Assembly (NCBI RefSeq): GCF_012641475.1
Contig: NZ_JABAIL010000002.1
Location: 569,449 to 633,448, forward strand
DNA from: Flammeovirga agarivorans
Lineage (GTDB): Bacteria; Bacteroidota; Bacteroidia; Cytophagales; Flammeovirgaceae
DNA length: 64,000 nt
Reading direction: 5' to 3'
Part shown: piece by piece, positions 24,679-33,922 of the stretch
How the letters are laid out: each line of letters begins with the position of its first letter
Numbering within the stretch: the first letter of the stretch is position 1
Notes under the pieces: model-generated
The model's input: only the letters and a program-made list of their open reading frames with translations
Told to the model about the DNA's origin: nothing
Databases searched by the model: none
Program-made: the position numbers and the translations under genes

Positions 24679-26952
24679 TTATTCTCCTAAATTGGTTTCT
24701 TTAATACAGAGTGTTTTGTATTTTATTTTTCCATCAACAATGTCTCTTTCAACACCGTGAATATCTTTTTCGTAACCAGGGAATGTGTTTTCGTATTTTT
24801 CTAAAATAGACAAGTAATTGTATACTGCCTTAGATGCATCGTTTAAGATTTCACCACCCATCATTACCGGAATTCCCGGAGGATAAGGTACGATCATTAC
24901 TGCAGGAATCTTGTTCATCATGTCTTCCAAGTAAGTATATTCCACATTTTTACGAACCACTTGCTCATAAGCATCTGCAGGTTTCATGGTCTGTTCAGGA
25001 AGGTTTTCGAAAGCTTTCTGCATCTCTGCCAAGAAGTTATTCTCCTTGTAAAAGTGATGCATCGCGTCGCATAAATCCTTAAGACCCATACCTTGATATT
25101 TATCAGACTCTTCTAAAAGATTAGGGAATACCACTTCTAACGAAGTATTATTATCATAATCTTTTTTGAAATTCAATAACGCTGATAACAACTCTCCTTG
25201 TTTACCTTTTGAAGTACCGAAAGAGTGTAACATTAAGAAAGAATAAGTATCTGTTTTCTCAGTAACAATGCCTTTATTCATTAGATAATCTGCCACAATA
25301 CCTGCAGGAATACCATTTTCTGTATAAGTACCATCAGCTTCCACACCAGGAGTTGTAAACGTCAGTTTAATCGGATCCAAAAGAATGAAGTCTTCCTCTA
25401 AATCTTCGAAACCATGCCATTTAGCATTGGGTTGCAATACCCATGCGTCTTGATTTTCTGCTAACGTATCTTTAGTTACGCTTTCAAAAGCTTCTCCTTT
25501 GTATTCCGTTGGTTGCCACATACCAAAGAACCATTCTCCTTTTTGAAGAAATTCTTTCTGTATTCTAACCATTTTCTGACGAAGCTCTATAGCATCTAAA
25601 ATGTTATCATGGCTCATCTGTACGCCATTATCATGCATCATTTTAGTAGAAACATCTAAAGAAGCAATCATTGGGTAATTTGGAGATGTTGATGCATGCA
25701 TCATATACGCCTCATTGAATTCGTCTGGAACAATTGCCTCTTTATCACCATTCTTAATATGAAGCATTGAACCTTGAGAAAATGCATTCAATAACTTGTG
25801 TGTAGAATGTGAAGTAAATACTGGAGGATGTTCTTTATTTTCATCTGGCGTCATGCCATAAAAACCATCATAGATCGGGTGGAAACGAGCGTAAGCATAC
25901 CAAGCCTCATCAAAGTGCATATAGTTAACATGGTTGCCTAACTCTTTCTTAACTTTACGAACGTTATAAGCCAAACCATCATATGTTGAGTTGGTCAATG
26001 CTGACATCACAATATCTTTCCCTAATTCTTCTTCTGAAATAATTGGAGAAGCTGATTTTTTATGAAGTGATGTCATCTCAGTCATCTCAGACATTTTCAC
26101 TGGACCAATAATACCTAAAGCATTTCTTCTTGGCATCATATACATTGGTTTGGCATTCGTAATAACCATAGCATAATTCAATGACTTATGACAATTACGA
26201 TCGACTAATGCTAAATCATCTCTTGATACTTGACTTCTCCAGATCACTTGGTTTACCGTAGAAGTACCATTCAAGATATAATAAGTTTGGTCGGAGTTAA
26301 ATGTATCTGAGGCAAACTTTTCAGAGTCTCCAATTGGACCAGAATGATCCAATAATGATCCTAAATCAGGAACAGAGATGGATAAATCTGAACGCAAAGT
26401 ATTTTCACCAAAGAAGTTATAAAATGCAGTACCGGCTGGAGACTTTTTAAAGCCTTCCCCTCCCATATGTCCTGGAGTGTGCCAAGCATACTTGAACTCA
26501 TCTACATAGTTTACCAATCCTTTAAAGAATGGGCCATAGTTACTTTCTGCATATTCTTTAATTAAATGAGATAAACGACCAGCCATAAAAGTAACTGTAT
26601 CATCATCTAACCAATAAAATCCATTCGTTGATTCTAAAATTTCAGTAGGTAACTCTTCTGCTGAACTTTTTTCTGCAAGAATAAAGATATTTAATCTAGG
26701 GAATCTTTTTCTCAATGCAACAACCGCTTCTAAAATTGAAGCTCTTGATGCATTCATATTAATGTCGATCAAAACTCCAGAAATATCTCTTTGACTTGCA
26801 CATAAATCAACAATGTGCTCAATATTTATGGAAGGAATAACTGTAATATTATCCTTTTTTAATTGTTGTATTAATTCTCCTAATCTTTCTTTTTCAAACT
26901 CATCTTTGTGATGATCAGCTACGACTAATAAAGGCCATTCTGTTAAATTCAT
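24679..26952 (-). CDS. adiA: Arginine decarboxylase, inducible AdiA type
   Basis: A 757-residue PLP-dependent fold-type-I enzyme, almost the same length as E. coli AdiA. Domains: N-terminal wing (1-130), PLP core (about 145-420) with PGHMGG, DEAWYAYARF, and HSTHK, whose Lys386 forms the Schiff base at the same residue number as in E. coli AdiA, and a C-terminal domain ending IPYPPGIPVM near 700. The STHKLLNA and WHGFEDLEEDF segments are AdiA-like, not lysine- or ornithine-specific, so arginine to agmatine plus CO2, consuming a proton, is the likely reaction. The ATG at 26952 is chosen because the longer frame begins inside the -7 promoter box. It carries shared promoter copy C. Confidence 0.9.
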   Translation of the reverse strand: MNLTEWPLLVVADHHKDEFEKERLGELIQQLKKDNITVIPSINIEHIVDLCASQRDISGVLIDINMNASRASILEAVVALRKRFPRLNIFILAEKSSAEELPTEILESTNGFYWLDDDTVTFMAGRLSHLIKEYAESNYGPFFKGLVNYVDEFKYAWHTPGHMGGEGFKKSPAGTAFYNFFGENTLRSDLSISVPDLGSLLDHSGPIGDSEKFASDTFNSDQTYYILNGTSTVNQVIWRSQVSRDDLALVDRNCHKSLNYAMVITNAKPMYMMPRRNALGIIGPVKMSEMTEMTSLHKKSASPIISEEELGKDIVMSALTNSTYDGLAYNVRKVKKELGNHVNYMHFDEAWYAYARFHPIYDGFYGMTPDENKEHPPVFTSHSTHKLLNAFSQGSMLHIKNGDKEAIVPDEFNEAYMMHASTSPNYPMIASLDVSTKMMHDNGVQMSHDNILDAIELRQKMVRIQKEFLQKGEWFFGMWQPTEYKGEAFESVTKDTLAENQDAWVLQPNAKWHGFEDLEEDFILLDPIKLTFTTPGVEADGTYTENGIPAGIVADYLMNKGIVTEKTDTYSFLMLHSFGTSKGKQGELLSALLNFKKDYDNNTSLEVVFPNLLEESDKYQGMGLKDLCDAMHHFYKENNFLAEMQKAFENLPEQTMKPADAYEQVVRKNVEYTYLEDMMNKIPAVMIVPYPPGIPVMMGGEILNDASKAVYNYLSILEKYENTFPGYEKDIHGVERDIVDGKIKYKTLCIKETNLGE

Positions 26953-26992
26953 GATTGATAATTTTGATGAATAAGTGATGTATTTTCTATGA

Positions 26993-27051
26993 CACAAAGG
27001 TGTCTTATTATTACTTAATTTATTGGTATATAATTACTTACAATTGGTAAA
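26993..27051 (-). promoter_or_regulatory. Shared 59-bp regulon promoter, copy C (arginine decarboxylase)
   Basis: Read on the minus strand: distal TTTACCAAT (27051-27043), proximal TATACCAAT (TACCA 27028-27024) 21 bp downstream, then ACCTTTGTG (27001-26993) starting 23 bp later. The start codon is 40 bp further on. Confidence 0.85.
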
Positions 27052-27168
27052 AAACATAATTTCTCACTTGGAGTATTTTTTACTATAAGTAGCACTCATT
27101 CTATTCAAACGATGATTATTTTATCACAAATTGTAGTTTATGCCTCATTTTTATAAAAAAGTGATCAA

Positions 27169-28488
27169 TTAGTTTTTAGCTTTTTTAAGACTCTCATCTC
27201 CAAAGATTCTAATGTCCCTTTTTAATAAAGATTCATAGAGTGGTTTAACTCCAAAAAAGCGCATCATCATGGCTGCGACCATACATACTATCCCCATAGG
27301 AAGTAATAATTGATATTGTCCTGTTAATTCCGACATAAGTATCACTCCCGTTAATGGTGCTCCAACAACAGCTGTAAAGAACCCTGCCATGCCAATAATT
27401 GCCAATTCTGCAGAGTAGATATGCAAACCAGGAGCAATTAGGGCGTATACTTTTCCTAGTGAAGCTCCGATAAACAACATTGGAGAAAAAACACCTCCAA
27501 CAACACCACTACAGAAAGAGATCGTACCTCCAACCAAACGACCTATAATCAAGCTCGCTAACTCAGGAAGAGATTGTGCATCATTAAGATGATTCGCCAA
27601 TAAATCCATACCTGAACTGTTGTAATTAGGGTTGATTTGGAAAAGCAATGCAAAAGAAATGGCTACCACTATAAAAGTGATATATGGTACTTTTGCTTTT
27701 AGAAAGTCGAATACGCTATACCCCACTTTAATTGCATACAAAAATGCTGCACCTGTGAGACTCATAAACACTCCAAATAATACAAAAGATAAATAATGTA
27801 CTTGAGGAATTACTGAAATCTGATCAGCTCCCACAGGTATATCTAAAGTATCACCTACAATAAACTGAGCGATCCAAGTACTAACAAAAGAAGCCATCAT
27901 GATTCCTGTGTATGACCTAAAGTTAAACTTAAATGAAGGACGCATCTCTTCAATAACCAAAAGTACTCCCGCAATAGGTGCGTTAAAAGCAACGGCTAAT
28001 CCAGCTCCTGCACCACAAGCTAATAAATGGTTTCTGATGTCTACTTCACTGTATTTTGATCCTTTCCAAAAGCCCGTCAACATCTCACCTATTGCTCCTC
28101 CGAGGTGTATTGTAGGTCCTTCTCTCCCTACTACCATTCCTCCCAGTTGAGCCGCAATACCTCCGAAAAATTTTACAGGAACTACTTGTTTCCATTTAAT
28201 TTTCCGCTTGCCTATCATTGTGCCTTCTACTTCCTGAACACCGCTTCCTCCTGCTTCTGGAGCATATTTTTTCACTAAAACATAAGAGATAAAAGTTCCT
28301 AAAGCCATAGCGATAACAACTCCTGTAATGGATAAATGTGCTTCTACAAAATCTCTAAAGACATCGAGATGATTGGTTAAGTAATTGTATACTCCTCCAA
28401 CTATACCGACTAGTATTCCTACGCATAAAGAAAGAACCAATAAAAGTCTCGTTTCCTTAACGGTCTCTGAATGTGATTGTAATTCCAT
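27169..28488 (-). CDS. clcA: ClC-family H+/Cl- exchanger (EriC/ClcA-like)
   Basis: A 439-residue membrane protein with the full ClC plan. GGSGVQEVEG supplies the selectivity-filter serine, GREGPTIHLGG carries the gating glutamate (E148 in the E. coli protein), GAGLAVAFNAPIAG follows, and LLVIEEMRP keeps the internal proton-transfer glutamate (E203 in E. coli). Both glutamates present means a coupled 2Cl-/H+ exchanger, not a channel. In E. coli ClC exchangers act as electrical shunts that let decarboxylase-dependent acid resistance run; the position between two decarboxylase genes supports the same role. No C-terminal CBS domains. No shared promoter copy found; an inverted repeat lies upstream. 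Confidence 0.93.
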   Translation of the reverse strand: MELQSHSETVKETRLLLVLSLCVGILVGIVGGVYNYLTNHLDVFRDFVEAHLSITGVVIAMALGTFISYVLVKKYAPEAGGSGVQEVEGTMIGKRKIKWKQVVPVKFFGGIAAQLGGMVVGREGPTIHLGGAIGEMLTGFWKGSKYSEVDIRNHLLACGAGAGLAVAFNAPIAGVLLVIEEMRPSFKFNFRSYTGIMMASFVSTWIAQFIVGDTLDIPVGADQISVIPQVHYLSFVLFGVFMSLTGAAFLYAIKVGYSVFDFLKAKVPYITFIVVAISFALLFQINPNYNSSGMDLLANHLNDAQSLPELASLIIGRLVGGTISFCSGVVGGVFSPMLFIGASLGKVYALIAPGLHIYSAELAIIGMAGFFTAVVGAPLTGVILMSELTGQYQLLLPMGIVCMVAAMMMRFFGVKPLYESLLKRDIRIFGDESLKKAKN

Positions 28489-28565
28489 GATGAATAATTG
28501 AGCATCTTTAATGTGTTGTTCTTTATAATTGGTTACTTCTAAAGTGAAGTATTTAATATCTTAAT

Positions 28566-28602
28566 ATCACAAGTTTTTTGCAATACTAACTCTACTTGTG
28601 AT
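28566..28602 (-). repeat. Inverted repeat upstream of the ClC gene
   Basis: ATCACAAGT at 28566-28574 and its exact complement ACTTGTGAT at 28594-28602, with 19 bp between. It lies 78-114 bp before the start codon and may be an operator or a leader hairpin. Confidence 0.4.
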
Positions 28603-28648
28603 CATCAATAATTGGTTTCTATCCGAGTATTTGACCAAATAAATAGAT

Positions 28649-28684
28649 AAAAAAATCGACTACCTCAACAAAGAGGCAGCCGAT
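28649..28684 (-). terminator. Terminator of the ornithine decarboxylase gene
   Basis: A 12-bp stem with two G-T wobbles in the RNA (28655-28666 with 28673-28684) and a U-run on the minus strand from the A-run at 28649-28655. Confidence 0.8.
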
Positions 28685-28706
28685 AAACTATATCGATTAA
28701 GGTTGC

Positions 28707-31046
28707 TTAATCTTCTTTCACTACATAAGTATAGTATTTTACAGAACCATCTTCTTGTACTTCTTCATAAGCTCCTTGGATTTCATTATCGAAACCAGGG
28801 AATTTTTTATTTGTTTCTTGGAACATTTCGAAGTATTTGATTGTAGGCTCACATTTCTCATCATATCGTTCACCAGGAAGAATAACACCTATACCTGGAG
28901 GATAAACAAGTGCCATTGTTGCTGCAACTCTACCCGATATTTCTTCCATTGGAACATATTCCACCTCATTCTGAACGAACTTTTGGAAAGCATCATAAGG
29001 AGTCATCACTGGCGTTGGGAAATATTGCTCTTGGAACATGTCCTTTTGCAATTGATCTGCTTGCCATTTCTTTAATACATCATGCATTTCCTGACAAACC
29101 TCTTTCAATGTTCTCCCTTTGTAAAATTCAGGATGTTGAGCGGCCATTTCAGGAAGAGCTTCTTCCATCAAAGCTCCATTATCATAAAGCTCTTTGAACT
29201 TCACCATTTCTGCTACTAACGTAGAAATTTTTGTACGTTCAATAGCTGGTGTCAATAAGAATAAAATAGAGTAGAAATCTGCTTTTTCAGCAACAATACC
29301 TTTCTCTCTCATGTATTCCTTAAGAATTGGAGCAGGAATACCCATTTCAGCAAATTCACCTGATTGGCGATCTAAACCTGGTGTTAAGAACAATAATTTT
29401 GTAGGATCTTTCATCACATAGTTATCTTCTATGTCATGGTATCCATGCCATTTTGCTCCTTTCTCAAATGACCAAGCCTGTTGTTCTTTAGAAAGTATTT
29501 TTGTGTCGATGTCTTCCCACTTGTATTGTCCATTTTCTAAGAATTTAGAATCTTTGATGTTCACTACATCTGGAACGAATGGGTCTACAAACCATTGCTT
29601 ATCAGAATCATCATTGGTAGCGAATTCTGCTGCTAATGCTCTAACTTTCTTCGCCATCTCAATCGACATTTCTATGGCTGAATTCCATAACCATTCACCA
29701 TTTTTACCTTTCATCATTTGTGCTCCAACATCTAATGAAGCAAACATTGGATAATATGGTGAAGTAGACATGTGCATCATATATACCTCATTAAAACGTT
29801 GGTGAGAAGCTCTACGTTTCTGTTCTCCCAAGTGATCATCTTTCATATGAATTTGTGAAGCTTGAGAAAGGCCCGCCAATTGTTTGTGTGTAGATTGTGT
29901 TACTACAATCCCTGGGTCATTGTCTTTTAATTGTTTCAACCCTAATCCAAAGTGACCCGCATATAATGGATGGAAATTCATAAATGCCCCCCAAGCTTCA
30001 TCAAAGAAGATATAATCACAAAGGTGACCAATTCTATCTATGATTTCTTGAACGTTGTAGATGGTTCCATCATAAGTACAATTCTCAATGATAGCCATAC
30101 GGAACGGACGTTCTTTTTTGTAAGCTTCTTTATCTTTTACTAAGGGATTATTTTTGATTTGTTCTCGGATATGTTCTTCCGTTAAAGTAGATGATGCTAA
30201 TGGACCCACCATACCAAATGGATTACGGTCATCTTGCATATATACCGGAATAGCTCCAGATAACATCAAAGCTGAATGGTGATGTGACTTATGATTATTA
30301 CGATCGAATAACACTAAATCACCTTTTGTTAGAATACCATTATTGACCATTTTATTGGATGTAGAAGTACCATTCAATACGAAGTAAGTACGATCTGCAC
30401 CAAAGATTTCAGCAGCTTGCTTTTCCGCTTCACCGTAAGCACCCGAGTGATCAAAAATACCACCTAAATCTGGAACGAAATTAAAATCTGAGCGAAAGAA
30501 GTTTTCTCCCATATGATCGAAAAATGCTTTACCCACTGGAGACTTTTCGTAAAAAACACCTCCATTATGACCTGGTGCTAACCACATTTCATTTCCTTTC
30601 TCAACGTAGTCTACCATACCTCCGAAGAAAGGCGTTTTGATACTTTCAAGATAATCTTCCATATGCTTTCTAACGTGTTTCGCCATAAAGTCTGGTGTAT
30701 CTTCTTGTAGGTATAAAGCACCGGTAATTTCTTCAAAGATTTCGTTAGGAAGTTCAGTAATTTTTTCTGTTTCATTCAAAAGGAATATTGGAGCCTCTAA
30801 TCCTCTTTCCTTTACTTTTTCTATTAAGTTCTTAGTATTTGCATCCGAATGGTCTAATAATAATAATGCGATAGAAGCATCATTTTCAATGGCCATTCTT
30901 GTTTCAAATGCATCGTTAGTTTGGATAACTTTATAACCGTAAGATTCAATATTTGCTACGATCTGAGAGATGACTTTTCCAATATAAGTATCCTTTCCTG
31001 CTTCGCTATGGAATACTAATGCTTGGTATAAATTTTTGTATTTCAT
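28707..31046 (-). CDS. speF: Ornithine decarboxylase, SpeF/SpeC type
   Basis: A 779-residue PLP-dependent decarboxylase related to the AdiA-type enzyme encoded nearby but of the ornithine branch. N-terminal wing domain (1-135), PLP core (140-430) with APGHNGG, FFDEAWGAF and QSTHK with the Schiff-base Lys388, then C-terminal domains. The stretches NDPGIVVTQSTHKQLAGLSQ, ASQIHMKDDH and ILFLLTPAIERTKIS follow E. coli SpeF closely and differ from AdiA and CadA. Reaction: ornithine plus H+ to putrescine plus CO2. A lysine/arginine specificity cannot be excluded without modelling. It has shared promoter copy D, and an ArcD-type antiporter gene lies upstream. Confidence 0.85.
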   Translation of the reverse strand: MKYKNLYQALVFHSEAGKDTYIGKVISQIVANIESYGYKVIQTNDAFETRMAIENDASIALLLLDHSDANTKNLIEKVKERGLEAPIFLLNETEKITELPNEIFEEITGALYLQEDTPDFMAKHVRKHMEDYLESIKTPFFGGMVDYVEKGNEMWLAPGHNGGVFYEKSPVGKAFFDHMGENFFRSDFNFVPDLGGIFDHSGAYGEAEKQAAEIFGADRTYFVLNGTSTSNKMVNNGILTKGDLVLFDRNNHKSHHHSALMLSGAIPVYMQDDRNPFGMVGPLASSTLTEEHIREQIKNNPLVKDKEAYKKERPFRMAIIENCTYDGTIYNVQEIIDRIGHLCDYIFFDEAWGAFMNFHPLYAGHFGLGLKQLKDNDPGIVVTQSTHKQLAGLSQASQIHMKDDHLGEQKRRASHQRFNEVYMMHMSTSPYYPMFASLDVGAQMMKGKNGEWLWNSAIEMSIEMAKKVRALAAEFATNDDSDKQWFVDPFVPDVVNIKDSKFLENGQYKWEDIDTKILSKEQQAWSFEKGAKWHGYHDIEDNYVMKDPTKLLFLTPGLDRQSGEFAEMGIPAPILKEYMREKGIVAEKADFYSILFLLTPAIERTKISTLVAEMVKFKELYDNGALMEEALPEMAAQHPEFYKGRTLKEVCQEMHDVLKKWQADQLQKDMFQEQYFPTPVMTPYDAFQKFVQNEVEYVPMEEISGRVAATMALVYPPGIGVILPGERYDEKCEPTIKYFEMFQETNKKFPGFDNEIQGAYEEVQEDGSVKYYTYVVKED

Positions 31047-31095
31047 GATTGATTTGATTGATGATAAAGAATAGGTTTATCTTGTTTGATTACAC

Positions 31096-31154
31096 TACAA
31101 ATGTCCGTATTATAATCTTGTTTGATTGGTAAAAAAGAGAGAAGGATTAGTAAA
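31096..31154 (-). promoter_or_regulatory. Shared 59-bp regulon promoter, copy D (ornithine decarboxylase)
   Basis: Read on the minus strand: distal TTTACTAAT (31154-31146), proximal TTTACCAAT (TACCA 31131-31127) 21 bp downstream, then ACATTTGTA (31104-31096) starting 23 bp later. The start codon is 49 bp further on. Confidence 0.82.
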
Positions 31155-31190
31155 TTACTTTCTTTTATAAGACTGATATGAAGCAATTTA

Positions 31191-31235
31191 AAAACACACT
31201 CACCTATCATAATTTAGAATTGATGAGTGTGTTTT
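31191..31235 (-). terminator. Terminator of the PepSY-like gene
   Basis: A 12-bp stem (31191-31202 with 31224-31235), directly after the stop codon of the minus-strand gene; the stem ends in A-rich sequence that becomes U-rich. Confidence 0.75.
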
Positions 31236-31239
31236 GTAT

Positions 31240-31782
31240 TTATTTTGTGTGTTTGTTATCCATGTACTGACCAGTTTTAGTGAAGTAGATCACATTCTTA
31301 TCTTCTCCTTTTGTGATGTAAACCATATACAATTCAGTACCTTTATTTAATTTAGTTCTTACCTTTTCGATTGTCTTTAAAACAGTCCAATCAGGGTAGT
31401 CTTTATTAATTTTATCAGTGATTGACTGAGGTAGATCTACATTTTCTAAATCTTTTTTTACCATAAGAACATCTCCATCCTTATTCATGTAAATTTTCTC
31501 TGTTCCGTCTACTGTTTTTAAAACGATCTCATAAGTATTTGAGAAAAGTCCAGTAACCGGCTTGTTCTTATAAACTACTTTAAAATCTTCTTGTAATAAT
31601 GTTGATGGCATAACAGTAATTTGATCAATATAGAAATCAGAATAGTCTTCTTCGATTTCTTCCACCAAGTTTACTGGAATTTCTTCTTCACCAATTTGTT
31701 CAACTTTTAATACTGCTTTCTGAGCAAAAGTAACGTTGGCAAATAAGAATAGGCCAAATGCTAAAGATGATTTAAGTTTCAT
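31240..31782 (-). CDS. Secreted PepSY-like (DUF2874) protein
   Basis: A 180-residue protein with signal peptide (ending NVTFAQ). It contains two related halves: IEEDYSDFYIDQITVMPSTL then KVVYKNKPV, and ITDKINKDYPDWTVLKTIEK then YMVYITKGED. This matches PepSY-like DUF2874 proteins, periplasmic proteins common in Bacteroidota and of unknown role. PepSY-type domains are often thought to inhibit or sense. It lies between the two amino-acid-metabolism genes speF and the antiporter, with terminators on both sides, so it is a single-gene unit. Confidence 0.72.
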   Translation of the reverse strand: MKLKSSLAFGLFLFANVTFAQKAVLKVEQIGEEEIPVNLVEEIEEDYSDFYIDQITVMPSTLLQEDFKVVYKNKPVTGLFSNTYEIVLKTVDGTEKIYMNKDGDVLMVKKDLENVDLPQSITDKINKDYPDWTVLKTIEKVRTKLNKGTELYMVYITKGEDKNVIYFTKTGQYMDNKHTK

Positions 31783-31966
31783 GTTTTTTTGATTTTAATA
31801 TTTTGTGTAATGTGAAAATAGGATGGTGTGTAAAGAATAATTATTGTTTATTTCAACACCGTAATTAGTATATATAACGACGTTCATTTTGATAGCTCTG
31901 TAAATTTTTAATCGGTTTATATAAAAAAACAACCAATTGATTTTCAGTGATTATAAATCGTATACA

Positions 31967-32004
31967 AAAAAAATAACCACTCCTTAATTAATAGAAGTGG
32001 TTAT
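31967..32004 (-). terminator. Terminator of the antiporter gene
   Basis: A 9-bp stem (31973-31981 with 31996-32004) with a clear U-run on the minus strand from the A-run at 31967-31973. Confidence 0.82.
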
Positions 32005-32030
32005 CATATATATTCTTTATACTTATGTGA

Positions 32031-33458
32031 TTAGAAAGAAACTGCACCTGTAGAAATCATGTAGATAGCTACAATTGCTAATAACATAATTACAATTTCA
32101 ATTACTCTTTCACCTTTAGTGTATATTTTCTTACCAGCTTTTACTTCGTCTTTATGTGCTAATCGATAGAAAGGAATACCGATAGCATAGAAGATAGTTG
32201 CCATTAGTAAGTAGCTCATACCTGCAGCGTATACTAACCATAAGCAGTATAATGTAGTAATTGCTCCCACAGCAATGGCTAAAGTACGTTTTTTACTATT
32301 AGCAAGAATTTCTTTTGACTTAGCTCCCTTAAATAGATACATCGCACTAAGAAGGTATGAAGGTAAAATCATTACCCCGGCAATATCAATTGCAGCCAGA
32401 TAAACATCTTGTGCAAAAATGACAGAGAACATACCAATTTGCATAATGATTGAAGAAATATATAGTGCAGTTGTAGGTGCTCCATTACCATTTTCTTTTA
32501 CGAATAACTTAGGAAGCACACCATCTTTTGCAGCATCATGAGGAACTTCTGCAACCAAGATAGTCCACGCTAACCATGCACCAGTTACTGAGATAATCAC
32601 AGCAACATTTACAAATGTAAGTCCCCAATGTCCAACTGCAGCCTCTAATAAAGCTCCCGATGAAGGATCTGCTAATTTAGCTAGTTCTGGCTGTTGCATG
32701 ATACCAAATGCAAGAACAGAAATAATTACATACATAGATAATGCTGCTAAAAAACCAATAACTGTTGCCTTACCTACATCTGAAGACTTCTTCGCTTTTG
32801 ATCCAATAACTACCGCTCCCTCAATACCGATAAAGCACCATAACGTTACAAGCATAGTAGACTTAATCTGAGATCCTAAACCATCTAGGTGATATGCATT
32901 ACCCCAGAAATCTTTTGTTAAAAGGTCATATTTGAAAGAAACGATCAGAATACCGATCACAATCACTAATCCTGCAAATTTTGCTACTGTTGAGATCGTA
33001 TTCAAGAAAGATGTTTTACCAGTTCCTAAGAAAGATATAAAGTTCATGAACCAGATCATACCAGATCCTAATGCGATAGTTTGCCAACCATGTTTTAATA
33101 AAACTGGAAAGAAAACACCTAATGCATCATTTAACATTACTGCAAAAGCTACGTTACCTAATGCTGCAGAAATCCAATATCCCCAAGCTGAATTAAAACC
33201 TACATAACGGCCAAAACCAGCTTTTGCATAACCATAAATACCTGAAGTTATATCTGATCGTTCTTCGGATAACGTTTTAAAAGTATACACTAAAAGGCCT
33301 ACTCCAATACCCGATATAATCCATGATAATATTACTGCTCCTAATGAGGCACTTGCTGCCATATTTTGTGGTATATTAAAAATACCACCTCCAATCATTG
33401 AACCAAATACAATGGCTACAAGACCGGCTAACCCTACTTTTGTAGATTTGTTTTCCAT
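32031..33458 (-). CDS. Basic amino acid/polyamine antiporter (APC superfamily, ArcD/AdiC type)
   Basis: A 475-residue inner-membrane protein with 12-13 helices. Its first helix has GSMIGGGIFNIPQNMA, the unwound substrate-carboxylate motif of the basic amino acid/polyamine antiporter (APA) family. YGYAKAGFGRYVGFNSAWGY and the helix-6 segment WCFIGIEGAVV also match arginine:ornithine (ArcD) and related exchangers. Between genes for arginine and ornithine decarboxylases it most likely swaps an external basic amino acid for its decarboxylated amine (arginine for agmatine or ornithine for putrescine), the step that completes proton export. Which pair it uses cannot be told from sequence. It lies 126 bp after the small acidic protein gene, possibly co-transcribed. 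Confidence 0.85.
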   Translation of the reverse strand: MENKSTKVGLAGLVAIVFGSMIGGGIFNIPQNMAASASLGAVILSWIISGIGVGLLVYTFKTLSEERSDITSGIYGYAKAGFGRYVGFNSAWGYWISAALGNVAFAVMLNDALGVFFPVLLKHGWQTIALGSGMIWFMNFISFLGTGKTSFLNTISTVAKFAGLVIVIGILIVSFKYDLLTKDFWGNAYHLDGLGSQIKSTMLVTLWCFIGIEGAVVIGSKAKKSSDVGKATVIGFLAALSMYVIISVLAFGIMQQPELAKLADPSSGALLEAAVGHWGLTFVNVAVIISVTGAWLAWTILVAEVPHDAAKDGVLPKLFVKENGNGAPTTALYISSIIMQIGMFSVIFAQDVYLAAIDIAGVMILPSYLLSAMYLFKGAKSKEILANSKKRTLAIAVGAITTLYCLWLVYAAGMSYLLMATIFYAIGIPFYRLAHKDEVKAGKKIYTKGERVIEIVIMLLAIVAIYMISTGAVSF

Positions 33459-33584
33459 AATTTTGTTGATGAATATGTATTATTGATGATTAATTATTTC
33501 ATAGAATGTCTCTATACAAAACGAGTTCTATGCTATCTTAAAATGTTGAGAATTAACTCTTCTCTATAAAGAAATGATCAAAAG

Positions 33585-33782
33585 TTAGATCATGAAGTCA
33601 TCTTCAAATGTGTTCATGAACTCTTCAAATATCTGATCGTCTATATCTTGGTATACTGCCGCTTCCTCTTCTTTAGAATATTGAGAATCGATAAAGTCTA
33701 TATCTTCAAACAACTCATTATTATCGATTAAACTTACTTCAAACTGCAGTTCTTGATGAATAAATTGATCTTGTAAATTCAT
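33585..33782 (-). CDS. Small acidic protein, paralog B (MNLQDQFI family)
   Basis: A 65-residue very acidic protein (over twenty Asp/Glu, very few basic residues) with no signal or membrane segment. It opens with MNLQDQFI and ends with a patterned segment (YSKEEEAAVYQDIDDQIFEE) that is shared, position by position, with the 60-residue protein encoded at 35175-35357. I do not recognise the family. It has its own copy of the shared promoter, so it is a coordinately controlled member of the regulon. Possible roles, all inference: small regulatory or adaptor protein, cytoplasmic buffer or chaperone, or peptide precursor. It directly precedes the antiporter gene. Confidence 0.75.
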   Translation of the reverse strand: MNLQDQFIHQELQFEVSLIDNNELFEDIDFIDSQYSKEEEAAVYQDIDDQIFEEFMNTFEDDFMI

Positions 33783-33817
33783 AGTATATAGTATTCTGTT
33801 GTGATGATTAATTATAT

Positions 33818-33876
33818 CACAAAGGTCTTGAATGACAGATCATTTCATTCGTAAAAACTCAACGCTAATTGGTAAA
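33818..33876 (-). promoter_or_regulatory. Shared 59-bp regulon promoter, copy B (small acidic protein B)
   Basis: Read on the minus strand: distal TTTACCAAT (33876-33868), proximal TTTACGAAT (TACGA 33853-33849) 21 bp downstream, then ACCTTTGTG (33826-33818) starting 23 bp later. The start codon is 35 bp further on. Confidence 0.82.
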
Positions 33877-33922
33877 AAACTGAATTAATACATTAAAAAG
33901 AATCGACGTTACTTTTTAACAA

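Noticed and set aside
26953-26997. Upstream extension of the arginine decarboxylase frame by 15 codons from a TTG
   Set aside because: It begins inside the -7 box of promoter copy C; the ATG at 26952 gives the usual AdiA length and start.
28510-28640. AACCAATTAT repeats upstream of the ClC gene as regulon boxes
   Set aside because: They lack the TAC start of the box and are not at 21-bp spacing; no -7 element at the right distance.
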